Below are positions 15,674-23,887 of a stretch of DNA of 58,410 nt, piece after piece. The notes under the pieces were generated by a model. It saw nothing but the letters and a program-made list of their open reading frames with translations. It did not search any database and was not told where the DNA came from. The stretch covers positions 1 through 58,410 of the IMG/VR virus record IMGVR_UViG_3300035698_005597; one strand, 5' to 3'. Each line of letters opens with the position of its first letter. The stretch's first letter is position 1. The translations under genes were made by a program, and so were the position numbers. The DNA is from a virus.

Positions 15674-16003
15674 TTACAGAGGTCGATGTACTAGTAATAA
15701 TCCACAGTCATCACACACCGTAGTCTCGACACCCTTTTTTATTGATAGGGTCGTGCTATCGTGTGTGCAATGTTTAGGACTTATTTGTACTATTGGTTCT
15801 TTAATATCTTTCTCAGAAGAAATAGCTACATTCATATAATATATTAAAGAGCATTTAAGACATTTCCCAACTGCATCCATATTCATATCAGTATGATTAT
15901 TATGATCGATACAATCGCAATGTTTTACACTTTTATCGTGTGCCATATGTGATATATGCATCTTAATTTTATCTACACATAACCCCAATTTTTTATTTTC
16001 CAT
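15674..16003 (-). CDS. Zinc-ribbon protein with AVGKCxKCSLxYYxNV motif
   Basis: 109 residues. DAVGKCLKCSLIYYMNV in the middle closely matches TAVGKCMKCSLLYYVNV of the 18941 product, and the region before it (HISHMAHDKSVKHCDC) matches ASHMPHDDRVTHS there. The C-terminus adds a second CxxC, TTVCDDCGLLLVHRPL, which resembles SVCDNCGMIVGIPH of the 17885 product. So it combines two zinc modules present separately in the same operon. Last gene of the kinase/phosphatase operon. Role unknown. Confidence 0.6.
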   Translation of the reverse strand: MENKKLGLCVDKIKMHISHMAHDKSVKHCDCIDHNNHTDMNMDAVGKCLKCSLIYYMNVAISSEKDIKEPIVQISPKHCTHDSTTLSIKKGVETTVCDDCGLLLVHRPL

Positions 16004-16219
16004 TTAATCCTCCAATTTGTTATATTTATCAGCAAACATTTTATGCCAACGATAAAATGGTATGAATGCTTTCCGAACATCGGATTTACTATTAAATGTC
16101 TTCATATCGTCATACATATCTTGTATTAAAAATACATAATACACAACAAAAGCCATTATTCCAACTACGAACGCTAAACCAAAAACGAAAGTAAAACATA
16201 CGTCCCAAACACCCATCAT
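16004..16219 (-). CDS. Small single-pass membrane protein
   Basis: 71 residues. One long hydrophobic stretch (about 8-31, FTFVFGLAFVVGIMAFVVYY) is followed by a charged C-terminal domain probably facing the cytoplasm. It overlaps the kinase stop by four bases and abuts the zinc-ribbon gene at 16003. It could anchor an operon partner to the membrane, which is inference. Confidence 0.6.
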   Translation of the reverse strand: MMGVWDVCFTFVFGLAFVVGIMAFVVYYVFLIQDMYDDMKTFNSKSDVRKAFIPFYRWHKMFADKYNKLED

Positions 16220-17910
16220 TTCATCCTCACAGAGTAAATTTTATTATCATCAACAAAACATGTATTCTTACCATCAACCAATTTCAAATGATTCTGTACT
16301 GTAGAGTTCTCGATAACTTTAGATCCTTTTTTAAAATCATAAAAGAGTTCAAGTTTTTCATCTTCAGTATTCAACACAACCATACCATTAGATTTAACCA
16401 TAACATTAATGTTTCTATAATTCACATTATTTTCAATTTTATGTTCATACTTATTAAAAGTATCATTGAACATAAACTTATGCAAGTCAACACCATTACT
16501 ATCGCCCGCCAACACAAAGAGCCATTTATCAACCCTCTTGGCATCATATATATGTTTATTCCCTATTTCATTTATAGCTACTGTTGAGCACCCATTATAC
16601 TCATAAGGAATAATAGCTTTATACTTACCATACAATTCTTGTATAACAACCCCATCATACATACTAGATGAGTTGATATTAAGAGTTGATATTGGATTAG
16701 GTATCATTTTAAGTTTACCTATCTTTTCAAATGAGTACTGAATAAGCCCTGACTCTTGCATGATGTATAGGCAATTATTAAACACACCATATGATTTATA
16801 ATCAACATTGTCAAACTTTTTAATTAAATTCTTATCTTCATCAAAAGCATAAAGAACATTATCCTTTTCGACTATCAATACAAATTCACCACTTGATGTT
16901 GATATGATCTTACCTCGATCTATACCTAAAGCAAAATCTTGTTTTTGTTTATCACCATAATAAAATCCATCAGTAGTTAATATATGATGAGCACCACTTC
17001 TCCAAAATGTATCAAGAATAGTTTCAGCAACCTCATAAAGTAGTTCAGCAAATACATTAGCATTCGGATCGTACACAACATTCTGAATAACTGCATAGTT
17101 GATAACACCATCAGAAAATGGAGGAATAGATCTTTCACCATCAACAAATATTTTCTTATACCACTCAAGATGAGCTTTTGGCATTCCTGTGAAGTTTACA
17201 AACTTTGGAACACTAACATCCTTATGGAATACAGATATGTTGTCCTTCATTCTAGAATCAAAATCATTCATTTTGTATCCTGCAATTTTTCCCTTGAAAG
17301 GGTGGATTCCAGTGTACATTTGAAAGGTCACTATAGCCCAACTAAACCAATCAGAATACTCGTTAAAGTCTCCTAGTGGTAGTGTTCTATCCCTAATCGA
17401 ATCCATGATAGCGTTGCACTTGTATGAAGGTGTCTGATAAGAATCTACATCGATATAATAAGGAATTTTAAATCCTTTATCAACTAGAAAATTCATTTCA
17501 TTATAATCACCCACAACAACACCAGCCTCGTGTACTTTTATGAGTGTATCCTGCATAGCCTTAACTAAGCTAACAATATTCTGAGGAGATATAGAATTTT
17601 GTTTTTTAAAGTTCGCTACAAATAATTTACACAAAAATTCGGTATCTTTAATATGTTTCATAACAAAACCAATACGCTTGTTATTTTTTGTGTCATATAT
17701 GGCGTGTGATGGTATGATAACATTAGATATGTTATTTAGTGATTGTAGTTCATCAATCTTATCTTCAGGAATAAGTTGAGCAGGGTCATGATATATCTTG
17801 AACACAGCATTATTCTTGGCATAGATGACACCCTGTCCACCTTGTGCGATATAATCCTTATCGGATAGTGTCACCTTTTTATTATTAACTAATACTGTTA
17901 TCGGTTGCAT
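16216..17910 (-). CDS. Ser/Thr protein kinase-like protein with C-terminal repeat domain
   Basis: 564 residues. N-terminal kinase fold: glycine loop GGQGVIY (24-30), ATP lysine in VFKIY (Lys38), catalytic loop VVGDYNEMNFLVD with Asp135 and Asn140, and metal motif DVD (154-156) instead of DFG. YIDVDSYQT and WFSWAIVTFQMYTGIHPFKG match the YegI-like kinases found with PP2C and vWA proteins. Residues about 300-564 form repeated beta strands, perhaps a propeller. The HRD histidine-arginine is replaced by VGD but the core Asp remains. Adjacent PP2C gene (18108-18938) is the likely opposing phosphatase. Confidence 0.82.
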   Translation of the reverse strand: MQPITVLVNNKKVTLSDKDYIAQGGQGVIYAKNNAVFKIYHDPAQLIPEDKIDELQSLNNISNVIIPSHAIYDTKNNKRIGFVMKHIKDTEFLCKLFVANFKKQNSISPQNIVSLVKAMQDTLIKVHEAGVVVGDYNEMNFLVDKGFKIPYYIDVDSYQTPSYKCNAIMDSIRDRTLPLGDFNEYSDWFSWAIVTFQMYTGIHPFKGKIAGYKMNDFDSRMKDNISVFHKDVSVPKFVNFTGMPKAHLEWYKKIFVDGERSIPPFSDGVINYAVIQNVVYDPNANVFAELLYEVAETILDTFWRSGAHHILTTDGFYYGDKQKQDFALGIDRGKIISTSSGEFVLIVEKDNVLYAFDEDKNLIKKFDNVDYKSYGVFNNCLYIMQESGLIQYSFEKIGKLKMIPNPISTLNINSSSMYDGVVIQELYGKYKAIIPYEYNGCSTVAINEIGNKHIYDAKRVDKWLFVLAGDSNGVDLHKFMFNDTFNKYEHKIENNVNYRNINVMVKSNGMVVLNTEDEKLELFYDFKKGSKVIENSTVQNHLKLVDGKNTCFVDDNKIYSVRMK

Positions 17911-18121
17911 CTTGTTCCTTTATCATTGAAATACTTTGATGTGGAATACCTACAATCATACCACAATTATCACACACACTCACTAACTCAAGAGATTCCC
18001 ATACACAGTTGATAACATCACACGCCGCCATAAATGTGATATCTACTATACCTTCACATTGAGCGCAAATCCCCTTTGATTTATCACCTTCTCTATATGG
18101 AATACTATTACTCGTACTCAT
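17885..18121 (-). CDS. YgiT-like zinc-ribbon protein
   Basis: 78 residues with CAQC near the N-terminus and VCDNCGMIVGIPH in the second half, the two halves of a zinc ribbon resembling YgiT/MqsA-type fingers. It overlaps the phosphatase stop by 14 bases and the kinase start by 26 bases, so it is locked between them. It may be an adaptor or substrate in the kinase/phosphatase pair. Confidence 0.6.
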   Translation of the reverse strand: MSTSNSIPYREGDKSKGICAQCEGIVDITFMAACDVINCVWESLELVSVCDNCGMIVGIPHQSISMIKEQDATDNSIS

Positions 18122-18938
18122 CTTCTTTTACCTCAACAATAATAGATGCTAATGATAGATCATCATAATGCTGAATATTATTCTTTGTATTACGATGAAG
18201 ATACATATTCATTTTACGTTGGACAAATTCGCCCTTAGTATTTTTATAATTAAGCACATCATCTATAATAGAGTCGAATTCTATTCTATCGTCACCCTTA
18301 TAAAATGATTCCATACCATCAGACATAATACTGATAGCGTGTCTGCCTACACCAAAATCTGTAAGACCCCACGAATTATAATGCGCTTCATCATTTGTGA
18401 CGTGTTCCTCAACAGAAATATTCGAACCACAATCAATAACACACTCATCTTTGAATTGATCCAAATATATCTTTCGTAACGTATAATTTTTACTATAATT
18501 AAAATAATATGGTGCATTATATGGGTATTCATAATAATGATCCATTGTCATACCGCCAGGACTTTTATAAACAATATGTCCATCGCCATATTGGATTGTG
18601 TGAATTGTGTTATCAACTATCACAGCCACCAATAGTGTAGCATCCAATGCTGAATCATTAAGCTCTAATGCTCGTGCCATACTTTTATAGTAAGAAACAA
18701 AGTCTGTCATAATAGATTCATAATGAAATGGTCCAACTAATAAATCATTTAACGTCAGCATCATCGATCTAACGATGATTCTAGCTCCTATATCGGTGTC
18801 CTTACTACCTGAGCACCCATCAGACAAAATAATGCATGGATACCTATCTAAAATCAATCCTGACCAAGCATAATCCTCGCACACTTTATGCCCTGACCCC
18901 ATTTTAAACATATGATCGATACTAATAATATTTTCCAT
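18108..18938 (-). CDS. PP2C-family serine/threonine phosphatase
   Basis: 276 residues with PP2C motifs in order: VCEDYAW (metal Asp22), ILSDGCSGSKDTDIGAR (Asp40-Gly41), LLVAVIVDN, YGDGHIV, SIMSDGMESF and DDLSLASIIV. It dephosphorylates Ser/Thr residues using two metal ions. The gene shares an operon with the kinase at 16216 and small zinc ribbons. This grouping, with vWA proteins elsewhere in the window, recalls TerY-P triads. Confidence 0.85.
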   Translation of the reverse strand: MENIISIDHMFKMGSGHKVCEDYAWSGLILDRYPCIILSDGCSGSKDTDIGARIIVRSMMLTLNDLLVGPFHYESIMTDFVSYYKSMARALELNDSALDATLLVAVIVDNTIHTIQYGDGHIVYKSPGGMTMDHYYEYPYNAPYYFNYSKNYTLRKIYLDQFKDECVIDCGSNISVEEHVTNDEAHYNSWGLTDFGVGRHAISIMSDGMESFYKGDDRIEFDSIIDDVLNYKNTKGEFVQRKMNMYLHRNTKNNIQHYDDLSLASIIVEVKEDEYE

Positions 18939-18940
18939 TA

Positions 18941-19438
18941 TTATTCTCTCTCCAAGATCGCGCCTAGTATACCCGAAGCATAATCCACAACATCTCCGTC
19001 TGATTCAACACATTCATCCCTAGTCTTTAATTCTGATTTCTTAACAACATGCTCATCAAACGGTTCTGTTAACATCTCATTAGCATAATCCCTAGTATAC
19101 ATAACATTAACATAATACAGTAAAGAACACTTCATACACTTACCAACAGCGGTCATATCTATAACATGTGGTGAAATCTCTACTGATGGTCTTGAGTGCG
19201 TAACTCTATCGTCGTGAGGCATATGGGATGCAGTTTCTACAAGATGTTCACACACTTGTGTCTGAACATCTCTTCTAAGGTATCGCTCGTTATTAATAGC
19301 CTTAGCCTCGTCACCAGTAGGGATATAAGATACTATACTAGCATCAACCGCTTCTGTTGCCGCACTGACAATAGATTTTATAATAGATTCCCCGTGAGTC
19401 TTGATAGCATCTATTTGTGATTTTGTGAATTCGCTCAT
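18941..19438 (-). CDS. Protein with AVGKCxKCSLxYYxNV zinc motif
   Basis: 165 residues. N-terminal helical part (1-75), then HMPHDDRVTHS and TAVGKCMKCSLLYYVNV, paralogous to the 15674 product, and an acidic C-terminus. First gene of the operon, preceded by AAAAGGA and the promoter at 19481-19509. Probably binds zinc; no known family. Confidence 0.6.
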   Translation of the reverse strand: MSEFTKSQIDAIKTHGESIIKSIVSAATEAVDASIVSYIPTGDEAKAINNERYLRRDVQTQVCEHLVETASHMPHDDRVTHSRPSVEISPHVIDMTAVGKCMKCSLLYYVNVMYTRDYANEMLTEPFDEHVVKKSELKTRDECVESDGDVVDYASGILGAILERE

Positions 19439-19480
19439 AATTAATTCCTTTTCGTTGGTTTAATATTTATTTTACATTAT

Positions 19481-19509
19481 AATATATGCTATTACAATTT
19501 AAAAGTCAA
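19481..19509 (-). promoter_or_regulatory. Sigma70-like promoter TTGACT-N17-TATATT
   Basis: TTGACT (19509-19504) and TATATT (19486-19481), 17-base spacer, about 45 bases before the ATG at 19438. Drives the zinc-ribbon/PP2C/kinase operon. The -35 overlaps the end of the upstream small gene. Confidence 0.78.
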
Positions 19510-19705
19510 GAGGTTTTTTCATTTAATTTTTCTACAAATTCAATAAAGTCTTGTTGTTGTGCTTCTGATCCGTGTGAATACACCCACCAATAAACAATAT
19601 AATCGCTATAATTTCTTCGGCAAACATACCAAAAATAGCCAACGCCATACCACTAAGCATAATTAACGATGCCAAGACAAGAATTATACCTCCTATTATT
19701 TCCAT
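19506..19705 (-). pseudogene. Small two-helix membrane protein, apparently frameshifted
   Basis: The ATG at 19705 (GGGGGA upstream) gives a 57-residue product with two hydrophobic helices and an unconvincing tail ending at 19532. A one-base addition at the GGTGGG near 19590 instead joins the second helix to WVYSHGSEAQQQDFIEFVEKLNEKTS, a normal-looking amphipathic tail ending at 19506. It has its own promoter (19734-19762). Either a recent frameshift or a homopolymer error. Confidence 0.5.
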
Positions 19706-19733
19706 ACATCCCCCATTAAATTTATTTGTAATG

Positions 19734-19762
19734 AATACACCATATTACATCCCAAAAGTCAA
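19734..19762 (-). promoter_or_regulatory. Sigma70-like promoter TTGACT-N17-TGTATT
   Basis: TTGACT (19762-19757), 17 bases, TGTATT (19739-19734), about 30 bases before the ATG at 19705. Same family as the other promoters with one changed base in the -10. Confidence 0.65.
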
Positions 19763-19841
19763 GATAAAAATACTACTTTCCTTTTTTATATAAATATCTT
19801 TATATTTAACACTTATGTGTGGTATAATAAAGGATTTGAAT

Positions 19842-20393
19842 ATGATAATGACACGAGAATGGGCTATGCCTAGTAAAAATACTTTCTCAATTAAACCTAT
19901 TGAGAGTTTAATAAATAAGTATATATACGGAAAATCTATAGATCCATTTGCTAATGAGTGCCGAATGGCTAACATAACAAATGATATAGATCCACAGTAT
20001 AACACCGATTATAACATGGACGCACACGAATTTTTAAAATTATTCGAGGATAATAGTATTGATACAGTGTTATATGATCCCCCATTTTCCCCTAAACATA
20101 TTTCAGAATGTTATAAAAGATTAAATTTACCTGTCGGCACAGATATAACCCAAAGTAGCTTTTGGGGTAATATGAAAAAGGAAATCGCAAGAGCCACTAA
20201 AACTAATGGAATAGTAATAACATTAGGATGGAATAGTGGTGGTATAGGTAAAACTCTAGGATTTGAAATAATTGAAGTACTATTAGTAGCTCATGGTGGT
20301 ATGCATAATGATACCATTGTCACTATTGAGAGAAAAATAGGTATCGAAGAAGAATTGATATCAACTAACAAATTTGATTTTATGGAATTTTAA
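19842..20393 (+). CDS. DNA methyltransferase (adenine/N4-cytosine type)
   Basis: 183 residues from the ATG at 19842, chosen for the AAAGGA upstream; an earlier ATG at 19815 lacks one. Motif IV is YDPPFSP (DPPF at 79-82) and motif I is the SIDPFANECRMAN segment, followed by NDIDP. WGNMKKEIARATKTNGIVITLGW is the later core strand-helix. This small class is common in large phages and methylates DNA, often against host restriction. No specificity domain is visible. Plus strand, with the ClpP-like gene. Confidence 0.82.
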   Translation: MIMTREWAMPSKNTFSIKPIESLINKYIYGKSIDPFANECRMANITNDIDPQYNTDYNMDAHEFLKLFEDNSIDTVLYDPPFSPKHISECYKRLNLPVGTDITQSSFWGNMKKEIARATKTNGIVITLGWNSGGIGKTLGFEIIEVLLVAHGGMHNDTIVTIERKIGIEEELISTNKFDFMEF

Positions 20394-20406
20394 CAAGGAA
20401 ATAATT

Positions 20407-21312
20407 ATGATTATTAAAAAAACAAGTTCATCTGAACCACAAAAAGAAAAAACTGAGGCTACTCCTGATTTAACACCATTTCTTGCGCCCCAACACGATG
20501 ATGATGGCACCAAAATTATTGAGGGAGAATATCATACTCTATTTATATCCCCACAAGAAGCAGTATTAAAAGATTTTACTGTTAATGATGATGGCGAAGA
20601 ATTTACTGCTATCAGAGAAATTGTGCCTAAACACAAAAAATACACATTATACATGGAGCAATTTGCCCATAGAAATACCCAATTACATAAAATCCTAAAT
20701 GAATTAAGAAAAGCCACAGAACACGATGTTCTTGAACTTAGAATCGATTCTCCTGGCGGGTATGTATCAGAAGGTATAACGTTATACAATGCAATGAGAG
20801 AATTATTTAATGGTAGAACATCAACGTATTTAGACTCTACAGGATACAGTATGGGTGCTATGCTATTCTCTTTAGGTGATGAACGTATAACATACGAAGA
20901 CTCTTCGTTGATGTACCATAACTATTCTTCTGGGTATTTTGGTAAAGGTCAAGAATTAAAATCATATATTGATTATGAAGATAGACACTTCGATGAATTC
21001 TTTACCAAAAAAATAGTAAAAAAAGGATTCTTAGATACTGAAGAATATGCCGAAATGAAGATTGGTAAAGACTTTTGGTTCGATTCATACGAAATGGCTA
21101 ACAGAAACATATGCACACATATTATTGTTAGTGGGTTTAAACTTGATAATGAAGCATTCATAGAATATCACGACCAAGATAAACCTATTGATGAATGGGT
21201 TGTGGCTAAACTTACGGAACTAGAAGCCGAAGCTAAGGCGAAAAACGATGAAAAAGTTGAACCTAAGAAGACACGGAAGAAAAAGAAAAAATCAGATAAA
21301 TCTGATTCGTAG
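20407..21312 (+). CDS. ClpP/SppA-fold serine protease
   Basis: 301 residues from ATG 20407 (AAGGAA upstream). The core has LRIDSPGGYVSEG, the nucleophile in STGYSMGAM (Ser138) and the histidine in LMYHNYSSG (His161), the ClpP-family arrangement. An N-terminal extension of about 75 residues and a very basic C-terminus (KKTRKKKKKSDKSDS) are unlike cellular ClpP. Possible jobs are prohead maturation or host protein degradation. Ends at a strong terminator; the gene is 13 bases downstream of the methyltransferase. Confidence 0.88.
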   Translation: MIIKKTSSSEPQKEKTEATPDLTPFLAPQHDDDGTKIIEGEYHTLFISPQEAVLKDFTVNDDGEEFTAIREIVPKHKKYTLYMEQFAHRNTQLHKILNELRKATEHDVLELRIDSPGGYVSEGITLYNAMRELFNGRTSTYLDSTGYSMGAMLFSLGDERITYEDSSLMYHNYSSGYFGKGQELKSYIDYEDRHFDEFFTKKIVKKGFLDTEEYAEMKIGKDFWFDSYEMANRNICTHIIVSGFKLDNEAFIEYHDQDKPIDEWVVAKLTELEAEAKAKNDEKVEPKKTRKKKKKSDKSDS

Positions 21313-21320
21313 TAAATTAA

Positions 21321-21346
21321 AAAGGGGACTCACACAAGTCCCCTTT
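21321..21346 (+). terminator. Rho-independent terminator
   Basis: AAAGGGGACT (21321-21330), loop CACACA, AGTCCCCTTT (21337-21346). Ends the plus-strand methyltransferase/protease unit. Confidence 0.85.
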
Positions 21347-21402
21347 AACATTAATATTTACGGTATAACCTCTAACCTCTCGTGCATATTGTTTATTTTG
21401 AT

Positions 21403-21489
21403 TCAAGTACTACAATTAGCCCTAGTATCACTAGCTACAGATCCTGTCACAGATATATTATTAGATAAGTTTATAACTTTATTACCCAT
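21403..21489 (-). CDS. Mini-protein after the tail fibre gene
   Basis: 28 residues beginning MGNKVINLSNNISVTGSVAS. Its ATG shares bases with the tail-fibre stop (TAATG), which suggests coupled translation. Nothing else supports it, so confidence is low. Confidence 0.3.
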   Translation of the reverse strand: MGNKVINLSNNISVTGSVASDTRANCST

Positions 21490-23204
21490 TATTTACCCCT
21501 TTTTTCTACTTTTAACATTGTTTCTATCACTTCTAATCTCTTTTCTAGTGATTGTGTATAAGCTAACATACAAGCAATAAATTCAGTATAAGCTAAAGAA
21601 TAATACTTAGAATTTTTATCAGGAGCCACCACCATAAAATAATCATTAGGATCTAATTTATATTTCCTAAATAATTCTTCCACTTCTTGAGCTGAGAAAC
21701 CTAAATGAATGCCAGTATCGTCTTTTTCTTTCCAAGTAAACTGTCTAGCCTTTAATTTAGACATAACCTTAATAATGCCATTTGGTAATTCAGAGAAATC
21801 TTTTAAATTTTCATCTGAAGTCTGTATAGTACCATTACTAGCATATACGGCAGACCATTTATTAGAGACTGAACCTAAATTCAATACACCATTACTAGCA
21901 GGAAGAAATTGAACATCAACTGTCGCTACGCTGCCCTGAACAAGTAGATTACCGTTACCACTAGCTCCAACAATAGTAGTACCAGTTGATTCTAATTTTA
22001 CGCGATTATCGTTATTATAATTAAGCTTTAATCCTAATGGACCATTGGCATTTAATATTTTATCAGAACCTACTTGTATACTTCCCCATTCTGCACTAGC
22101 GGCATTATCTGTCCATTGTAGCTTACCAGGAGTATCTGTTGAATCTGCTTTAATTCTAATAGCTTCAGTATTAGCTGCATTTGATTCAGCAACAACCTTA
22201 TAAGCTTGCATATCTCCATTGACCTTAGTGCTATTGTAAACAGTTAAAGATTTATCTAGATTAAACTGAGCTAGAACAACTCCATTAGTTGCAGCGCTGT
22301 CATCTTCTTGTACAAATCTAAGAATATCAGTATAATTATCCATATAATATTTTTTAGTATAACCACTTTGACCGCGCATAGTAAATTGACCACCTTCACT
22401 ACCACCATCATTAAGAGAGACCACTTTACCGCTTGTAACAATATCGCCACCATTTTCAATATCACCATTTTTATCAATAGTGAATCTAATAGCCGCTGCT
22501 GTTTCATCTGATATTACAAATCTATCATCTGCGGTACCTCGTTCAGAAACTTTTAATCCAAATTTTCTAGCATTGTTCTCAAGATATATTAAATGAGGAT
22601 CATCCGCGTTAGCGTATAGATCTAATAATGCTCCAGTTGATGATCTTCCAATACCAACTTGTCCAGTAAATGCAGGACTAGCTATAGTAGATTTAAGATC
22701 TAATGCTGTTTGAGTTAAAGTACTAATTGGTTTATCAACATCACTAGTATTATCCACAGCACTTAAACCTAATTGAGTCTTAGTTACTGTATGAGGATTT
22801 TCGTAATCAACAATATGAGTATCTAAATCAGCGGAAGTAGCATAATCACCTAAAACTGAAATATTAGCTTTTAAATCTATAGCTGTTTGAGTTAAAGTGC
22901 TAATTGGTTTATCAGCATCACTAGTATTATCCACAGCACTTAATCCGATATCAGATTTAGCTAATACAACTACACCAGTTCTACCAGCAACACTAATAAC
23001 TGTACCACCACCTGATACATCCGATGGATGCCATTTTCCATCAGATGTATTATATTGTAGAACTTGTAAATCTGTTGGGAGTAGTGTACTGTCAACATCC
23101 GAGGCGGTCATAATAGACCCCCTTTCGCTCATAACTTGTATCACACCATCAGAACTTACTCCACCACCACCACCCATAGATATGCCTTGACCTTGTTGCG
23201 ACAT
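21489..23204 (-). CDS. Tail fibre with S74 intramolecular chaperone
   Basis: 571 residues from ATG 23204. Gly-rich start, two copies of GLSAVDNTSD-DKPISTLTQTA repeats typical of tail fibres, TVISVAGRTGVVVL, and a C-terminal S74 chaperone beginning TSDENLKDF, where self-cleavage would occur before Ser463, releasing 109 residues (GFSAQEVEELF, LAYTEF motifs, coiled coil at the end). It forms a trimeric host-binding fibre. No good RBS precedes 23204, and the frame stays open upstream to about 23310 (IDYILSVSNKYLTDN, NPNTVDPLVKLITEV), so the true start may be in or joined to the 23303-23784 gene. Confidence 0.88.
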   Translation of the reverse strand: MSQQGQGISMGGGGGVSSDGVIQVMSERGSIMTASDVDSTLLPTDLQVLQYNTSDGKWHPSDVSGGGTVISVAGRTGVVVLAKSDIGLSAVDNTSDADKPISTLTQTAIDLKANISVLGDYATSADLDTHIVDYENPHTVTKTQLGLSAVDNTSDVDKPISTLTQTALDLKSTIASPAFTGQVGIGRSSTGALLDLYANADDPHLIYLENNARKFGLKVSERGTADDRFVISDETAAAIRFTIDKNGDIENGGDIVTSGKVVSLNDGGSEGGQFTMRGQSGYTKKYYMDNYTDILRFVQEDDSAATNGVVLAQFNLDKSLTVYNSTKVNGDMQAYKVVAESNAANTEAIRIKADSTDTPGKLQWTDNAASAEWGSIQVGSDKILNANGPLGLKLNYNNDNRVKLESTGTTIVGASGNGNLLVQGSVATVDVQFLPASNGVLNLGSVSNKWSAVYASNGTIQTSDENLKDFSELPNGIIKVMSKLKARQFTWKEKDDTGIHLGFSAQEVEELFRKYKLDPNDYFMVVAPDKNSKYYSLAYTEFIACMLAYTQSLEKRLEVIETMLKVEKRGK

Positions 23205-23302
23205 AACTTCTGTGATAAGTTTTACTAGTGGGTCTACAGTATTAGGATTATCTATATAATAATTATCGGTAAGATATTTATTACTAACGGATAAAATATA
23301 AT

Positions 23303-23784
23303 CTATGCCCCAACAGTTTGCGTATCAATATCGTTAATATTCTCCTCAATAGGTTTCTTAGGAGTTTGATTTATTTTAACTTGTTTTTTCTTAGGAGTTT
23401 GATTTATTTTAACTTGTTTTTTCTTAGGAGTTTTTGTGATAGATTCGGAATTTTCAACAATATGAATTTTATGCGAATCCATTCGTTTATCAATAGAATC
23501 ACCAAAATCACTATGGGCTTGGTAATCATCAATTTTATCTAGAATAATAAATTTGACATCTTCATTTATTTTAATCGTTGATGTTGATGCTATTTCATCT
23601 ATAGAAATGTTAACTGATTCGGCAAATCATCTATTTTATCTAGAATAACACATTCAACATCTTCATTTATTTTAATCTTTGGTGTTGGTGCTATTTTTGT
23701 TTCTATATTTTCGTCAATAGAAATGTTAACTGATTCTTCAAAATCATCTATATGTTTAAGAATACCCATATAATTTTCCTCCAT
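23303..23784 (-). pseudogene. Repeat-containing gene with frameshift, perhaps N-terminus of the tail fibre
   Basis: ATG 23784 behind GGAGG starts MEENYMGILKHIDDFEESV, with a stop near 23599. One extra T at the TTT near 23626-23628 restores AESVNISIDE and keeps the frame open to 23303. The joined product has two repeats of a DDFxESVNISIDE...IKINEDVxxxILDKID unit and three TPKKKQVKINQ-type repeats. A second one-base change at the GGGG just before the final stop would fuse it to the tail fibre. It has its own late promoter. Real decay or base-calling error cannot be told apart here. Confidence 0.6.
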
Positions 23785-23809
23785 ATATAATAGATATGTA
23801 TTTCTCTAT

Positions 23810-23817
23810 TATTTATA
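23810..23817 (-). promoter_or_regulatory. T4-type late promoter TATAAATA
   Basis: TATAAATA on the minus strand 25 bases before ATG 23784, just after the terminator of the vWA gene. Fits late expression of the tail-fibre locus. Confidence 0.65.
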
Positions 23818-23836
23818 TTTTTTTCTAAATTAAAAA

Positions 23837-23858
23837 AGACCTAGAATTAACTAGGTCT
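23837..23858 (-). terminator. Rho-independent terminator
   Basis: AGACCTAG/CTAGGTCT stem with loop AATTAA, followed on the minus strand by six T. Ends the vWA gene transcript. Confidence 0.85.
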
Positions 23859-23887
23859 CTTAATATAAAAAATATATCATCAAGGTA

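Noticed and set aside
23341-23430. Short direct repeats of about 36 bases as a possible repeat array
   Set aside because: They encode the TPKKKQVKINQ repeats of the 23303-23784 gene, only about three units, so they are explained by the protein.
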